A DNA stretch of 64,000 bases, taken from the NCBI RefSeq assembly GCF_001435975.1, contig NZ_AYYR01000014.1, forward strand, positions 19,124-83,123, read 5' to 3'. Both the position numbers and the translations under genes were made by a program. Below the pieces are notes generated by a model, which worked only from the letters and a program-made list of their open reading frames with translations, was not told the origin of the DNA and made no database searches. Positions within the stretch are counted from its first letter, which is position 1, and each line of letters opens with the position of its first letter. This document shows positions 9,287 to 18,424 of the stretch, one piece after another. This DNA comes from Secundilactobacillus collinoides DSM 20515 = JCM 1123. Its GTDB lineage: Bacteria; Bacillota; Bacilli; Lactobacillales; Lactobacillaceae.

Positions 9287-9473
9287 ATTCTGGGCGTAAT
9301 ACCGACCATCGTCCCACGCACCTTCTGAAAAGTGGATTCACTGGTATGGCGACTTGGACGAGGCGCTCAAAATCGTCATAGAGATGGGACACAAAAAAAC
9401 TGCTAACCATTTGTTGGCAGTTTTTTTGTGTGAAGTCCAATATCAGTTGAAGCCATTGATCTAAAAAACGTTA
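9287..9473. other. intergenic segment with a second terminator-like hairpin
   Basis: No gene is visible. It holds a symmetric hairpin at 9393-9427 (A run, ACTGCTAAC / GTTGGCAGT stem, T run) that could end transcription from either side. No coding sequence explains why a second terminator is needed 110 bases after the first. Confidence 0.6.
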
Positions 9474-9502
9474 TTGACTTTTAAAAGGCCACCCTTTATA
9501 GT
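9474..9502 (+). promoter_or_regulatory. promoter of the BceAB-type transporter, with a near-palindrome over the -10
   Basis: TTGACT, a 17-base spacer and TATAGT. The -10 and start-site region overlaps an imperfect inverted repeat (TAGTTAACT at 9499-9507, AGTAACTA at 9513-9520), a possible operator. The binding factor is unknown. Confidence 0.75.
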
Positions 9503-9548
9503 TAACTACATGAGTAACTAACCAATTAAGACGATGGAGGAGTTCGAC

Positions 9549-10304
9549 ATGAACGCAAACGCAGTTGTCTCAGTGCGAGACCTACACAAAACCTATGGTA
9601 AGGCGGGGGAGAAACAATATGAAGCGTTGAAGGGAATCGACTTTGACGTTCAGCCTGGTGAATTTGTTGGTATCATGGGAGCTTCGGGTTCTGGAAAGTC
9701 AACACTGTTAAACATCTTAGCCACACTTGACCAGCCAACTAGCGGCAAGGTGACCATTGATCAGCAGGATGTGACGACTTTAAAGGGTAACCAGATTGCT
9801 GACTTCCGGGCAAAAAAAGTCGGCTTTATTTTTCAAGATTTCAACCTGCTGGAAAATCTGACCAACTATGAGAACATCGCCTTGCCGTTGTCGTTACAGA
9901 ACATGGCAAGTTCGAAAATTAAAATGGCCGTTGATGCCGTTGCTAGTCAGTTATCAATTGCCGAGACATTGCCAAAGTACCCAACTGAAATTTCGGGTGG
10001 TCAAAAGCAACGGGTAGCGGCGGCGCGGGCATTGGTTGCGCAGCCAACCATCCTGTTTGGTGATGAACCTACGGGAGCTCTTGATTCCAATAGCGCAAGG
10101 GACCTGCTGGAAATGCTGACGAGCGTTAATCATGAGCAGCGCGTCCCAGTATTGCTGGTGACCCATGATCCCTTTTCGGCCAGCTATTGCCAGAGGATCC
10201 TGTTCATTAAAGATGGCAAAATCGGGCAAACACTGCACCGGGAAGGCCGCACGCAACAGGCATTCTACCAAGAGATACTTGATGCTCTGGGCACATTCAA
10301 CTAG
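9549..10304 (+). CDS. ABC transporter ATP-binding protein, BceA/MacB type
   Basis: A 251-residue ATPase with Walker A GASGSGKSTLLN, signature SGGQKQR and Walker B ILFGDEPTGAL. The sequence is of the MacB/LolD/BceA class, the ATPases that pair with FtsX-type permeases. In lactic acid bacteria such pairs often serve bacitracin or peptide resistance, but the substrate here cannot be read from sequence. The ATG at 9549 is chosen because GGAGG lies at 9536-9540; the upstream ATG at 9534 overlaps it. The partner permease starts 11 bases downstream. No two-component system is encoded beside it, unlike classical bceRSAB loci. Confidence 0.88.
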   Translation: MNANAVVSVRDLHKTYGKAGEKQYEALKGIDFDVQPGEFVGIMGASGSGKSTLLNILATLDQPTSGKVTIDQQDVTTLKGNQIADFRAKKVGFIFQDFNLLENLTNYENIALPLSLQNMASSKIKMAVDAVASQLSIAETLPKYPTEISGGQKQRVAAARALVAQPTILFGDEPTGALDSNSARDLLEMLTSVNHEQRVPVLLVTHDPFSASYCQRILFIKDGKIGQTLHREGRTQQAFYQEILDALGTFN

Positions 10305-10315
10305 GAGGAAACATC

Positions 10316-12127
10316 GTGTTAAACAAATTAGCATTTGCCGGGATCAAAAGCCGGTTAAAAGACTACGTGGTGCTTTTTTCAGGGCTGGTAATGTCCAGTG
10401 CCATTTTCTACATGTTTGAGGCGCTGGCTACCAACCAGTCATTTATCAAAAATAACACGTCGGTGTCGGGCGCCAGTTTCATCTTTCAACTGGGCGCTGT
10501 GCTGTTGACCATCATCACACTCGTCTACATCTTCTATGCCAATTCATTTTTAATGAGTATGCGCCGTCACGATTACGGAATGTTTATGATGCTGGGCGCC
10601 AAACAGCGGAAGATTGGCCAGCTGATCCTGCTGGAAACGGTGGTGATCGGGGTCATTGCTAGCGTTATCGGTATCTTGGTTGGCTGGTTATTGACCGGCA
10701 CGCTTGGCAACTTCATGATGTCAGTGGTGATCGGCAGCCGACTGAAACACTTCAGTGCGTTTTACTTACCCGCTGTTGTTACAACTGTTGGGCTCTACCT
10801 TGGGCTCTTCCTTATTGCGGGTGTTGTGAACTGGTTGAGTTTGACGAAGACTCAGGTTCTGCAATTACTAAAGGGTGATCAGCAGCCTAACCGACCCGTA
10901 TTGAAACCCGTTTTGCAAGTGGTGCAAGTCATCGGCGGACTGATCTTACTTGCTGTTGGCTATTACTGCATGGCGCACGTTCAGACAATTGGTCTGTTCG
11001 CAATTCTGATTGCGCTTGTCACCATCGTCTCAGGGACCTATTTTCTATTTAATGCAATTTTTATTTGGCTGGTACTCTTACTAAAGCGAACATCCTGGGC
11101 GACTAAAGGACTTAACACCTTCACATTGTCACAGTTGCAATTTCGTATTCGCAACTACACAAAAATGCTGTCAGTCGTGTCGATTTTGTTTGCCTTGGCA
11201 CTTGGTGCGATAACGGTCGGCATTGGATTTCACCGGCAGATCGACCTGATGGCAAACGTTAATTCACCATATACAATGGCAATTCCAGATGCAACAACGG
11301 TAACTCAAAAACGTGTTGACCAGTTAAAGTTGGCTACTAAGGCCACTTACCAGCAAAAAGAAACGAAGACCACGGTCTATTACAACGCTGCTGAATTAAA
11401 AACAACACCGTTGCAACGCGTCACTACAACGCTCGCAGAACTGCAAAAACAGCACCGTAGCAACGTTACCGTTCATTACGGCACAATGAGCACGACACAG
11501 CTTCAAAAGAACCCAGTGGACTTGGAATTGCTTCAGTCGGGCGCTCAGCAGACGAAGATCGCGAAAGTGGTTTCAGCGGCACAGTTTGCGCGCATAAAGG
11601 GCACAGCTCACAAGCTGCTGGTTTTCCGAGTGGCGAATTTAAAAGCCGACCAGCAGGCGTTGAAGACTATTCAAAAGGGTGAAAACTTGGCTGCTGGGAC
11701 TGTCCTTCCCGGCGGTTACGGGATGCTGGTGCTCAGTACAGCTATTTACGGTGGCCTTGAATTCATGGGCCTATTCCTTGGAATTGCGTTTCTTGCGATG
11801 CTTGCCAGCTGTCTCATGTTCAAAATCTTGAGTGGGGCATCAAGCGATAAGCAGCGATATAACATGCTGAACAAATTGGGCACTCGTGGCGGTATCCTGC
11901 GTCGCTCAATCAACCGTGAAGTGGGCGTATTATTCACCCTGCCTGGCATTGTCGGCGTCATTCATGTCCTGTTTGGTCTCCAACTATTTAAACTATTGAT
12001 GATAAATCCGTACGATCAGATCTGGATACCATTTACAATCTTTATTCTGTTGTATATCATTTACTATGTGATTACTGTGAGACTATACGAACGAATCGTA
12101 TTGCCGGAGATTCAAATTAACAATTAG
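10316..12127 (+). CDS. ABC transporter permease, FtsX/BceB type
   Basis: A 603-residue membrane protein starting with GTG after a GAGGAAA ribosome binding site. About four transmembrane segments lie in the first 300 residues, with the FtsX-type motif FLMSMRRHDYGMFMMLGAKQR near residues 79-99. A large hydrophilic region follows (about 310-470). The last helices are near 485-600. This layout fits the BceB group of mechanotransmission-type permeases, though it is slightly shorter than the Bacillus proteins of about 650 residues. It works with the ATPase just upstream. The substrate may be a cell-wall-active peptide, by family analogy only. Confidence 0.85.
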   Translation: MLNKLAFAGIKSRLKDYVVLFSGLVMSSAIFYMFEALATNQSFIKNNTSVSGASFIFQLGAVLLTIITLVYIFYANSFLMSMRRHDYGMFMMLGAKQRKIGQLILLETVVIGVIASVIGILVGWLLTGTLGNFMMSVVIGSRLKHFSAFYLPAVVTTVGLYLGLFLIAGVVNWLSLTKTQVLQLLKGDQQPNRPVLKPVLQVVQVIGGLILLAVGYYCMAHVQTIGLFAILIALVTIVSGTYFLFNAIFIWLVLLLKRTSWATKGLNTFTLSQLQFRIRNYTKMLSVVSILFALALGAITVGIGFHRQIDLMANVNSPYTMAIPDATTVTQKRVDQLKLATKATYQQKETKTTVYYNAAELKTTPLQRVTTTLAELQKQHRSNVTVHYGTMSTTQLQKNPVDLELLQSGAQQTKIAKVVSAAQFARIKGTAHKLLVFRVANLKADQQALKTIQKGENLAAGTVLPGGYGMLVLSTAIYGGLEFMGLFLGIAFLAMLASCLMFKILSGASSDKQRYNMLNKLGTRGGILRRSINREVGVLFTLPGIVGVIHVLFGLQLFKLLMINPYDQIWIPFTIFILLYIIYYVITVRLYERIVLPEIQINN

Positions 12128-12191
12128 GCGCGAGCGGTTGTGTCACTAAAAAATGATGGGAAGGAATATAGCCAAAAGCGGGTGGTGAATA

Positions 12192-12563
12192 ATGCAGTTT
12201 AATTTTGACAGTACAGAACCGCTGTATCTGCAGGTGGCTGATCAATTGGAAGAGGCCATCTTCTTAAATAGTTTTCAGGAGGGTGAACAAGTGCCATCCA
12301 CCACGGAAATTTCAAAACAGTTCCACATCAACCCGGCAACGGTGCTGAAGGGAATGAACATCCTTGTGGACAGCGGCTTTTTAGAAAAAAAACGGGGGTT
12401 AGGCATGTTTGTGACGACTGGCGCGAATGACAAAATTCGGACGAAACGGCAGGATGAGTTCTACGCTGATTTCGTGTCCAACCTGGTCAGTGAGGCTAAA
12501 AAATTATCATTACCGGAAACGGCCATTATTGAGATGGTGAAGAGGGGGTTTGAGCGATCATGA
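12192..12563 (+). CDS. GntR-family regulator, YtrA subfamily
   Basis: A 123-residue transcriptional regulator. The N-terminal winged helix (LYLQVADQLEEAIF... EQVPSTTEISKQFHINPATV) is the GntR DNA-binding domain, and the short C-terminal helical tail with no ligand domain is typical of the YtrA subfamily. Such regulators usually repress the ABC transporter operon that they head and respond to cell-envelope stress or peptide antibiotics in several species. Its stop overlaps the start of the next ATPase gene by four bases, so this is an autoregulated operon by inference. The ribosome binding site is a GGGTGG about eight bases before the ATG. Confidence 0.9.
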   Translation: MQFNFDSTEPLYLQVADQLEEAIFLNSFQEGEQVPSTTEISKQFHINPATVLKGMNILVDSGFLEKKRGLGMFVTTGANDKIRTKRQDEFYADFVSNLVSEAKKLSLPETAIIEMVKRGFERS

Positions 12564-13432
12564 ATGCGATAAAAGTGACGCACTTATCCAAGCAATTTGG
12601 GAAGCAGACGGTGCTGGCCGATATTAATTTAACGATTGAGCCAAATACCATTTATGGGTTGTTGGGGCGAAACGGCGCCGGGAAAAGTACGCTGTTAAAC
12701 CTCATCACTAATCGGCTGCCTAGTCCGGCGGGGATGGTGACTATCGGCGGGGGCAACGTGACCAATAACGATGCCCTGCTGAACCGTATTTACATGATGA
12801 GTGAAGCCAATCTTTACCCATCACGGATGCCGGTCAGCGAGATTTTTAAACTGACGGCTGACTTATATCAGGGCTTTGACAAGGATTATGCGGATGCGCT
12901 GGTTGCAAAATTTGAACTCGACCCGCGGACCCGGTTCAACAAGTTGTCTACCGGGTATCGCTCGGTCATGAAATTGATTATTGCCCTAGCCGTCGATGTG
13001 GATTACGTTTTCTTGGACGAACCCACTCTGGGACTGGATGCAAACCACCGTCAACTGTTCTATGAAGAATTGATCGATAGCTATGCGGAAAGGCCACGGA
13101 CGTTTGTGATCTCAACCCATTTAATTGAAGAAATAGCTAACGTTATCGAGCGGGTATTCGTGATTCAAGACCACCGATTAATGATCAACGATACGACGGA
13201 AAACGTGCTGCAGGAAGGCTATGCGATTACCGGACCGTCAACAGAAGTTCAGACGTACACTGAAGGATTGAACGTGATTGGACGCGAGAGTCTGGGAAAC
13301 TTGCTGGTCCAGTACGTATACGGCAAGTTGGATAATGACCGGGAGATTCCGGATACTGTTACGGTCAGTCATATTGACCTGCAGAAACTCTTTATCTACC
13401 TAACAAGTCAGGGGGGCCATCGTGAGATTTAA
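12560..13432 (+). CDS. ABC transporter ATP-binding protein, YtrB-like
   Basis: A 290-residue ATPase with Walker A LLGRNGAGKSTLLN near residues 34-47, a signature reduced to LSTGYRS instead of LSGGQ, and Walker B YVFLDEPTLGLD. The divergent signature and the C-terminal extension after residue 210 are common in the ATPases associated with YtrA regulators. It overlaps both the regulator upstream and the permease downstream, so the three are translationally coupled. Substrate unknown. Confidence 0.88.
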   Translation: MNAIKVTHLSKQFGKQTVLADINLTIEPNTIYGLLGRNGAGKSTLLNLITNRLPSPAGMVTIGGGNVTNNDALLNRIYMMSEANLYPSRMPVSEIFKLTADLYQGFDKDYADALVAKFELDPRTRFNKLSTGYRSVMKLIIALAVDVDYVFLDEPTLGLDANHRQLFYEELIDSYAERPRTFVISTHLIEEIANVIERVFVIQDHRLMINDTTENVLQEGYAITGPSTEVQTYTEGLNVIGRESLGNLLVQYVYGKLDNDREIPDTVTVSHIDLQKLFIYLTSQGGHREI

Positions 13433-14198
13433 AGTTGCTTTTTCCTATCTATTAAGAACCTATCTGAAGACATTGGGCTTCTTTTATGCGTGCGCAGTTG
13501 CGGGAATCGTCATTTTACCCGCCCTGATTACCGTGATTCTCGGCCAAGCTCAGCACTATACCTTGGCTGACGCCCTTCCTGGCGGTCTGACCGCTATCGT
13601 TCTGGGCTTTTACCTGATTGTTTATGGCGCTATCACCTATGATGGCTTTAAGCTGTTTATTCAAAACGGTATTGGCCGGAAAACCTATTTTTGGTCAAAA
13701 ACGGCAGCTCTTGGGGTCATCATTCTCTTTGGGGAATTGATCAATATTTTATACGGCTGGATATATGAAAATGTCATTACGACCCGCCACGGCGGCAGTA
13801 TGATGTTTTTTGAACTCTATGGCAAGTACTTCCACAACAAGGCTATTGACTGGCTTTCGGTAGTTGTGATCACCGTGTTGTTTATTGGGTGCTTCTTAGC
13901 AACCAGCATGGCAGTCGGCAGTCTTTTAGGGTTGTTCAGTCGGCGAATCCAGGTCACGCTGGTGGTTGGTATTCCCATACTGTTGTTTATCATTTTGACA
14001 GTGCTGATCTCGGTAAACACTACCAGCAGCCTTAAACTAACTTGGATCTACGATGTACTCACCTTTATGGCGGGGTATCATAAGCAGGCGGTGGGGCAGC
14101 TAAACCCGTTTGCACCGATGATTTCCGGCGCGGTTTATATTCTGATCATGCTTGGCATTTCGTACGGATTTACGCTTAAATTACGCGTGCCACGTTAA
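13422..14198 (+). CDS. ABC transporter permease of the YtrA-type operon
   Basis: A 258-residue membrane protein with about six hydrophobic segments (near 18-40, 53-75, 92-115, 148-170, 180-205 and 228-250). It starts with GTG inside the end of the ATPase gene. It does not resemble FtsX-type permeases. Its role as the membrane part of the transporter is inferred from topology and from the operon, GntR regulator–ATPase–permease. No terminator was found before the next gene. Confidence 0.8.
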   Translation: MRFKVAFSYLLRTYLKTLGFFYACAVAGIVILPALITVILGQAQHYTLADALPGGLTAIVLGFYLIVYGAITYDGFKLFIQNGIGRKTYFWSKTAALGVIILFGELINILYGWIYENVITTRHGGSMMFFELYGKYFHNKAIDWLSVVVITVLFIGCFLATSMAVGSLLGLFSRRIQVTLVVGIPILLFIILTVLISVNTTSSLKLTWIYDVLTFMAGYHKQAVGQLNPFAPMISGAVYILIMLGISYGFTLKLRVPR

Positions 14199-14298
14199 AT
14201 GACACCTGTTGCATTATTAATCTTGGCCGAAACATGCTAAAATGTCATTATTAGCAAAATTAACGCTTTTAAACTAAATTAGAAATGGGGCGAACATT

Positions 14299-15273
14299 GT
14301 GGACAATCAAATTGAGACGTTACGGCACCAGTTGGAGACCTATAAAAACGAGGTTAACGCGGGTGAGCTGTACCAGTCACTGGGCCCAAAGCTTGAGAGT
14401 TTAATCAAGGACGTCAAGACTGTGCCACAGACCCCAGTTCAGCTGCCGGATGATGACGATGGCATTAGGCCGTTGTTGTTACAGCTGAACGACCAGATTC
14501 AAAATGAGGCACTAACTGAATTGCGTGATCAGGATGTTATTTCCTTGCTCCATCATATTGGGTCCCCAGATCCGAAAATTCGGGATAAGGGGATCTATTT
14601 CCTATTTAACGACCTGATTCAACAACACTTACTGACGAACAGTCAGATGACGATGATGGTGCGGTATCTCAGCAGCGATAGTGTCTTATTCGGTCACATT
14701 TTGGAACCCGAAAACGATGCTGTATATCAACGTTCCTTTGCGGTCTTGCTGCTTTCGGTGGTGATTTATGCTGACCGAGTCGCTTACCATTTTTTGGATG
14801 ACGAATTAGAAGCCCAGGTGGTCGACCAATTTGCATTGTATGTGTTGCTGGAGCGCGATACCCGTGGGTTTGTTGGCCAACAGGGCTGGGCACACGCCTA
14901 CACGCACATCGGTAATTTGTTGGATGAATTGTCTGAACGCTCACGACTCACGCGGGCGGATAAGCTGTTGTTGCTGGCCTTGATTATTGAACGCTATAAA
15001 CAATTGGACGGAGCACTGATTTTTGGTGAACCGCAACGGTTAGCCGGCTATTTCTCGCGTTTAACAAATAAAAATCAGCTTTACGCGGATTATTTTTTAA
15101 CCCAGCTTAAACGTTGGCGTCAAGAAATGATTATTATCCAGTCTGCTGAAAGTGAAGGGGTCTGGAACCGGGTTTATAACCGTGGCCGCCTTATTGAAGC
15201 AATGATCATCAGACATGATTTTAACGATCAAATTATGGATTATTTGAATTCAATTATTGATTTTCTGGCTTGA
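14299..15273 (+). CDS. DUF2785-like protein
   Basis: A 324-residue cytoplasmic protein with no signal or membrane segment, rich in helices. The segment TRGFVGQQGWAHAYTHIGNL near residues 193-212 resembles the GW-H-xAH signature of DUF2785 proteins, which are helical-repeat proteins of unknown function common in lactobacilli. The start is a GTG at 14299 with a GGGGCGAA sequence upstream, a modest ribosome binding site. A TAAAAT with an upstream TG is found near 14235-14243. A hairpin without a T run lies just after the stop. Confidence 0.7.
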   Translation: MDNQIETLRHQLETYKNEVNAGELYQSLGPKLESLIKDVKTVPQTPVQLPDDDDGIRPLLLQLNDQIQNEALTELRDQDVISLLHHIGSPDPKIRDKGIYFLFNDLIQQHLLTNSQMTMMVRYLSSDSVLFGHILEPENDAVYQRSFAVLLLSVVIYADRVAYHFLDDELEAQVVDQFALYVLLERDTRGFVGQQGWAHAYTHIGNLLDELSERSRLTRADKLLLLALIIERYKQLDGALIFGEPQRLAGYFSRLTNKNQLYADYFLTQLKRWRQEMIIIQSAESEGVWNRVYNRGRLIEAMIIRHDFNDQIMDYLNSIIDFLA

Positions 15274-15296
15274 ACACAGCGAAATTAGCGCTAATG

Positions 15297-15328
15297 CCAC
15301 CCCATGATTTATGATTCTGGGGTGGCGC
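15297..15328 (+). terminator. stem-loop after the DUF2785 gene
   Basis: GCCACCCC / GGGGTGGC stem at 15297-15304 and 15320-15327 without a clear T run, so a weak or processed 3' end rather than a classical terminator. Confidence 0.45.
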
Positions 15329-15408
15329 GTTGTTCTAAGCACAATAGCTGAAGTGCGTTATGGAAGGCGAGGTGTCTTCTCATCAACAACTTTAGCTGCT
15401 CACGTTTT

Positions 15409-15547
15409 AGGCATCAAAGCTGAAACGTGTTTCGAAAGACCAGGGACTGCGCTTAAAGTAACTTCCGGCAAATAGATACAAGTTTGAAATTTATTGCCCG
15501 AAGACGCTTACGCACCGTCCCGTAACCGCCTTTCTCCACACTCTATA
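15409..15547 (+). repeat. intergenic long-hairpin element, copy A
   Basis: One copy of a dispersed element found six times in this window. It starts at GAAACGTGTTTCGAAAGAC and ends with CGCCTTTCTCCACACTCTA. The interior is an imperfect long inverted repeat. It ends 16 bases before the ATG of the GDPD gene, so the leader of that gene is mostly made of the element. Confidence 0.8.
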
Positions 15548-15562
15548 GTAAAGGACACCAAC

Positions 15563-17224
15563 ATGAAGTCGAGTTATTATAAACGCTTATTTTCTATGAG
15601 CTATCGGTTATTAAAAGTTCGCTCAGTCAATCTTGGCTGGCTGCTGTTAATGGCCCTGCTCATGACCATGCAAATTCTCATGTTAAATGCCGGCCTGGTC
15701 GTTGCCAAGCTGGTTTTGGTCGTGTGTTTTCTGGCTGGGTTGCCTTTTGAAGTGACCCTTGTCACCACGGCGCTATTTGCATCGAATCAGCTTTTAAATC
15801 AAAACGACTTGCTTCTGCTCACCGCTTGGCGGCGATTTAAGAAACATTGGTTGCCGCTGATTGGCATGGAACTGTTGTTGGTGGTGATTTGGGCGCCATT
15901 TGGCGACGTCGGATTTTCATCGGCGCTCATCAATCTTGTGACAGTGCCACGGCACATGATGGATAATTTTGTCATGTACCGCCACTACTGGTTGGTTGTG
16001 GTTTTTATCTGCTACTTGATTGTGCTGACTTTGTTTATGTTCGTCACGTACCGGGTCGTTAACAGTATCATTAACCGCCACGAACCGCGACGGCACGGTT
16101 TAAAAACGCTTTGGCAATTTCAACGCGTTTTTATTCGGCCGTTTATTCGGTTAATGGTGCCGGTCGTCATTATCGATGAAGCCGTTATTTTCGGTTTCCG
16201 AGCCTTATCTACAATGATTTCATCGCAATCACTTGGGAAACTGATCAGTATCGTCATCATGATTATTTTAATTACCTTCACCGTCATGGCACTAAGTTGT
16301 TTGATGGTGGCCATCGTTTGGGAAGCATTGGGACAGCCATCCTTTACGCCTGTTTTTGACAACTATGATGCAACGCACACAATGGCGTGGTTTCCAACTG
16401 GGTTGGTCTTGTTGCTGGTTGCGCTGTTTAGTCTCCAAGCCTTTCACTTTAGTTCTCCTGCCTCTGAGTCCACAACGGTGGCGCACCGGGGGGCGATTGA
16501 AAATAATGGGGTTCCGAACACATTGGATTCTTTGGAGAAGACAGTGAAGCATAATCCTAGTTATGTTGAGATCGATGTGCAGGAGACCAGCGATGGCAAG
16601 TTTGTCGTGTGCCATAATCAAACGGTGCGCGAGGCACGTAATGGCAAAACGGAAAATATCCAAAAAACTTCCTTGAAAAAACTGACAACGGTGAAGGTCA
16701 ATGAAGATGGGCGTAAAACTTATCTAACGGATCTAGCAGACTATTTAAAGGTCGCTAAAAGCTTTAAACAACGGGTCATTGTTGAAATTAAAGTGACGCC
16801 GGATGATTCAAAAAATTTGGCCAAACGATTTGTTAAACAGTATGGCAATACGTTGGTAGCAAATCGCGATTTTGTGCATACCATGAACTATCATACCGTG
16901 AGTGAATTGAAAAAATTGTCACCGAACCTGATCGTCGGTTACATCGTACCCTTCAATCTGGTTTCGATTAAAAAATTACCCGCAGACTTTTATTCGGTGC
17001 AGGCAATCGGCCTTGGCAAAACCATTGTGCAACAGGCGCATTCCATTGGTGCACCCGTCTTTGCATGGACCCCGAACCACCTCAGTCAGATGCAGTTGAT
17101 GCGGGTCTACGGCGTTGATGGGCAGATTACTGACCGGCTTAACGTGCTGCAGGAAATGAATCGCGAACAGCCGAGTCGTTTTAATTGGGCAATTATTCAA
17201 AGTTTAATCAGCCAATTTATCTGA
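15563..17224 (+). CDS. membrane-anchored glycerophosphodiester phosphodiesterase
   Basis: A 553-residue protein. The first ~300 residues carry about six to eight hydrophobic segments of the GDPD-associated membrane domain. The C-terminal part is a glycerophosphodiester phosphodiesterase barrel: VAHRGAIENNGVPNTLDSLE, then YVEIDVQETSDGKFVVCHN, then VIVEIKVTP. The His-Arg-Gly, Glu-x-Asp and second His are in place, although the usual HD pair reads HN. It likely splits glycerophosphodiesters, perhaps from lipid or teichoic acid turnover, at the outer membrane face. I start it at ATG 15563; the longer frame from 15494 would translate part of the repeat element. The ribosome binding site AAAGGA is moderate. 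Confidence 0.85.
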   Translation: MKSSYYKRLFSMSYRLLKVRSVNLGWLLLMALLMTMQILMLNAGLVVAKLVLVVCFLAGLPFEVTLVTTALFASNQLLNQNDLLLLTAWRRFKKHWLPLIGMELLLVVIWAPFGDVGFSSALINLVTVPRHMMDNFVMYRHYWLVVVFICYLIVLTLFMFVTYRVVNSIINRHEPRRHGLKTLWQFQRVFIRPFIRLMVPVVIIDEAVIFGFRALSTMISSQSLGKLISIVIMIILITFTVMALSCLMVAIVWEALGQPSFTPVFDNYDATHTMAWFPTGLVLLLVALFSLQAFHFSSPASESTTVAHRGAIENNGVPNTLDSLEKTVKHNPSYVEIDVQETSDGKFVVCHNQTVREARNGKTENIQKTSLKKLTTVKVNEDGRKTYLTDLADYLKVAKSFKQRVIVEIKVTPDDSKNLAKRFVKQYGNTLVANRDFVHTMNYHTVSELKKLSPNLIVGYIVPFNLVSIKKLPADFYSVQAIGLGKTIVQQAHSIGAPVFAWTPNHLSQMQLMRVYGVDGQITDRLNVLQEMNREQPSRFNWAIIQSLISQFI

Positions 17225-17248
17225 CCTTTACGTAGGTATACGTAAAGG
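17225..17248 (+). promoter_or_regulatory. perfect inverted repeat covering the tag ribosome binding site
   Basis: CCTTTACGTA, a four-base GGTA loop and TACGTAAAGG. The right arm contains the AAAGG of the tag Shine-Dalgarno sequence (17244-17250). In mRNA it would form a 10-bp hairpin that hides the site. Confidence 0.8.
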
Positions 17249-17259
17249 AGATGATGAGC

Positions 17260-17805
17260 ATGACAGAACGTTGTGCGTGGGCAGCCAAGAGCACCCAATT
17301 ATTGCTGTACCACGATCTAGAGTGGGGCGTTCCCACTCGGGATGAACGCCAGTTGTTTGAGAATTTGTCACTGGAAATTTTTCAGGCAGGATTGAATTGG
17401 CAACTGGTGTTAAGTTATCGACCAGCGTTGCGGGAGGCACTTTATGATTTTGACCCCGAACGATTGGCTTTGCTAACTAGGGAACAGCTCGAGGCACTTT
17501 ATGGCAATGAAACCATTATTCGCAATCACCAAAAAATCGATGCCATCGTGACGAACGCCAAGGTGCTTGTGGCGCTGCATGACCTCGATTGGTCGTTTAG
17601 TGAGGCAGTCTGGGCGAACGCGGTCCTTTTGCGGCAAGTGCATGAGGCTGACGTGGTCGCCCGGTTCAATGCTGATTTGGTGCATACACTTAGTCATTTA
17701 GGGTTCAAACGGATCGGGTTAAAGTCCTGTTATGCGTTTTTGCAAGCATCTGGCGTGGTCAACGACCATGATACTGGGTGCTATCGCCGCGCAGAATTAC
17801 TTTAA
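17260..17805 (+). CDS. tag: DNA-3-methyladenine glycosylase I
   Basis: A 181-residue base-excision repair enzyme of the Tag family, which removes 3-methyladenine from DNA. The family pattern is clear: CAWAAKS... YHDLEWGVPTRDERQLFENL, then EIFQAGLNWQLVLSYR, and a C-terminal segment with His and Cys (NDHDTGCY). The zinc-binding residues of the family (early Cys, first His, late His and Cys) are all visible. Three ATGs occur in a row; the one at 17260 has the best spacing from AAAGGAG. It follows the GDPD gene after 35 bases with a hairpin between. A two-way terminator separates it from usp. Confidence 0.93.
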   Translation: MTERCAWAAKSTQLLLYHDLEWGVPTRDERQLFENLSLEIFQAGLNWQLVLSYRPALREALYDFDPERLALLTREQLEALYGNETIIRNHQKIDAIVTNAKVLVALHDLDWSFSEAVWANAVLLRQVHEADVVARFNADLVHTLSHLGFKRIGLKSCYAFLQASGVVNDHDTGCYRRAELL

Positions 17806-17813
17806 GAAACCAA

Positions 17814-17855
17814 AAAAGCGCGACAGCAAGGATTTTTCCTTGTTGTCGCGCTTTT
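17814..17855. terminator. bidirectional terminator between tag and usp
   Basis: A long stem AAAAGCGCGACAGCAAGGA... pairing with ...CCTTGTTGTCGCGCTTTTT, with A and T runs on both sides. It serves the two convergent genes. Confidence 0.92.
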
Positions 17856-17863
17856 TAAAATGA

Positions 17864-18343
17864 TTATTCACCAGTTGTCTTTTGAGCAGGTTTGTTTTCC
17901 TGATCCGTTCTAACAACCAGCACGTCGCAAACGGCGGTCCGTGTTACATATTCGGTAACAGAACCAATCAAGAGACGTTCAACAGCGTTCAAACCAGTGG
18001 CACCAATCATAATCAGATCAATGTCTAACTTCTTTGGAATTTCACGGGAAATGATGGTTTTTGGCGCACCGTACTCGATTGAGTAATCCACATCAGAAAT
18101 TCCGGCATCCTTAGCTTCTTGGATGTATTTGTCCAGAGTCTTCTTGGCGGTATCGGTCACTTCTTCCACCATGGTTGTATCAAAACTAGAAATATTTTGA
18201 AACGCTCGCGTATCCACAACGTGAACCAAATGAAGGTCCGCATCATTCCGTTTGGCAACGGCAACGGCTTTCTTGAAGGCTAATTCAGCCTCGTAGGAAC
18301 CATCTACTGGTACTAAGATATGATTGTATTGTTGTAGCATCAT
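17864..18343 (-). CDS. universal stress protein UspA family
   Basis: A 159-residue single-domain Usp protein, soluble. It begins with HILVPVDGSYEAELAFKKAV and carries the ATP-binding motif GATGLNAVERLLIGSVTEYV (G-x2-G-x9-G-S pattern). It is a typical ATP-binding, stress-linked family with no defined catalytic activity. The ribosome binding site is GAGAGGTGA before the double ATG. Upstream on the same strand are a hairpin repeat element, a small membrane protein gene and a 6S-like RNA; this hypothetical-gene-plus-usp arrangement is the reported setting of the Lacto-usp RNA motif. Confidence 0.93.
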   Translation of the reverse strand: MMLQQYNHILVPVDGSYEAELAFKKAVAVAKRNDADLHLVHVVDTRAFQNISSFDTTMVEEVTDTAKKTLDKYIQEAKDAGISDVDYSIEYGAPKTIISREIPKKLDIDLIMIGATGLNAVERLLIGSVTEYVTRTAVCDVLVVRTDQENKPAQKTTGE

Positions 18344-18424
18344 GACTCACCTCTCTCACTTGTTAACTCTATCTTACGTTATTTTGCCGAAAATAAAAAG
18401 AAAAAAGTGGTGGCGTTTTCAAAG

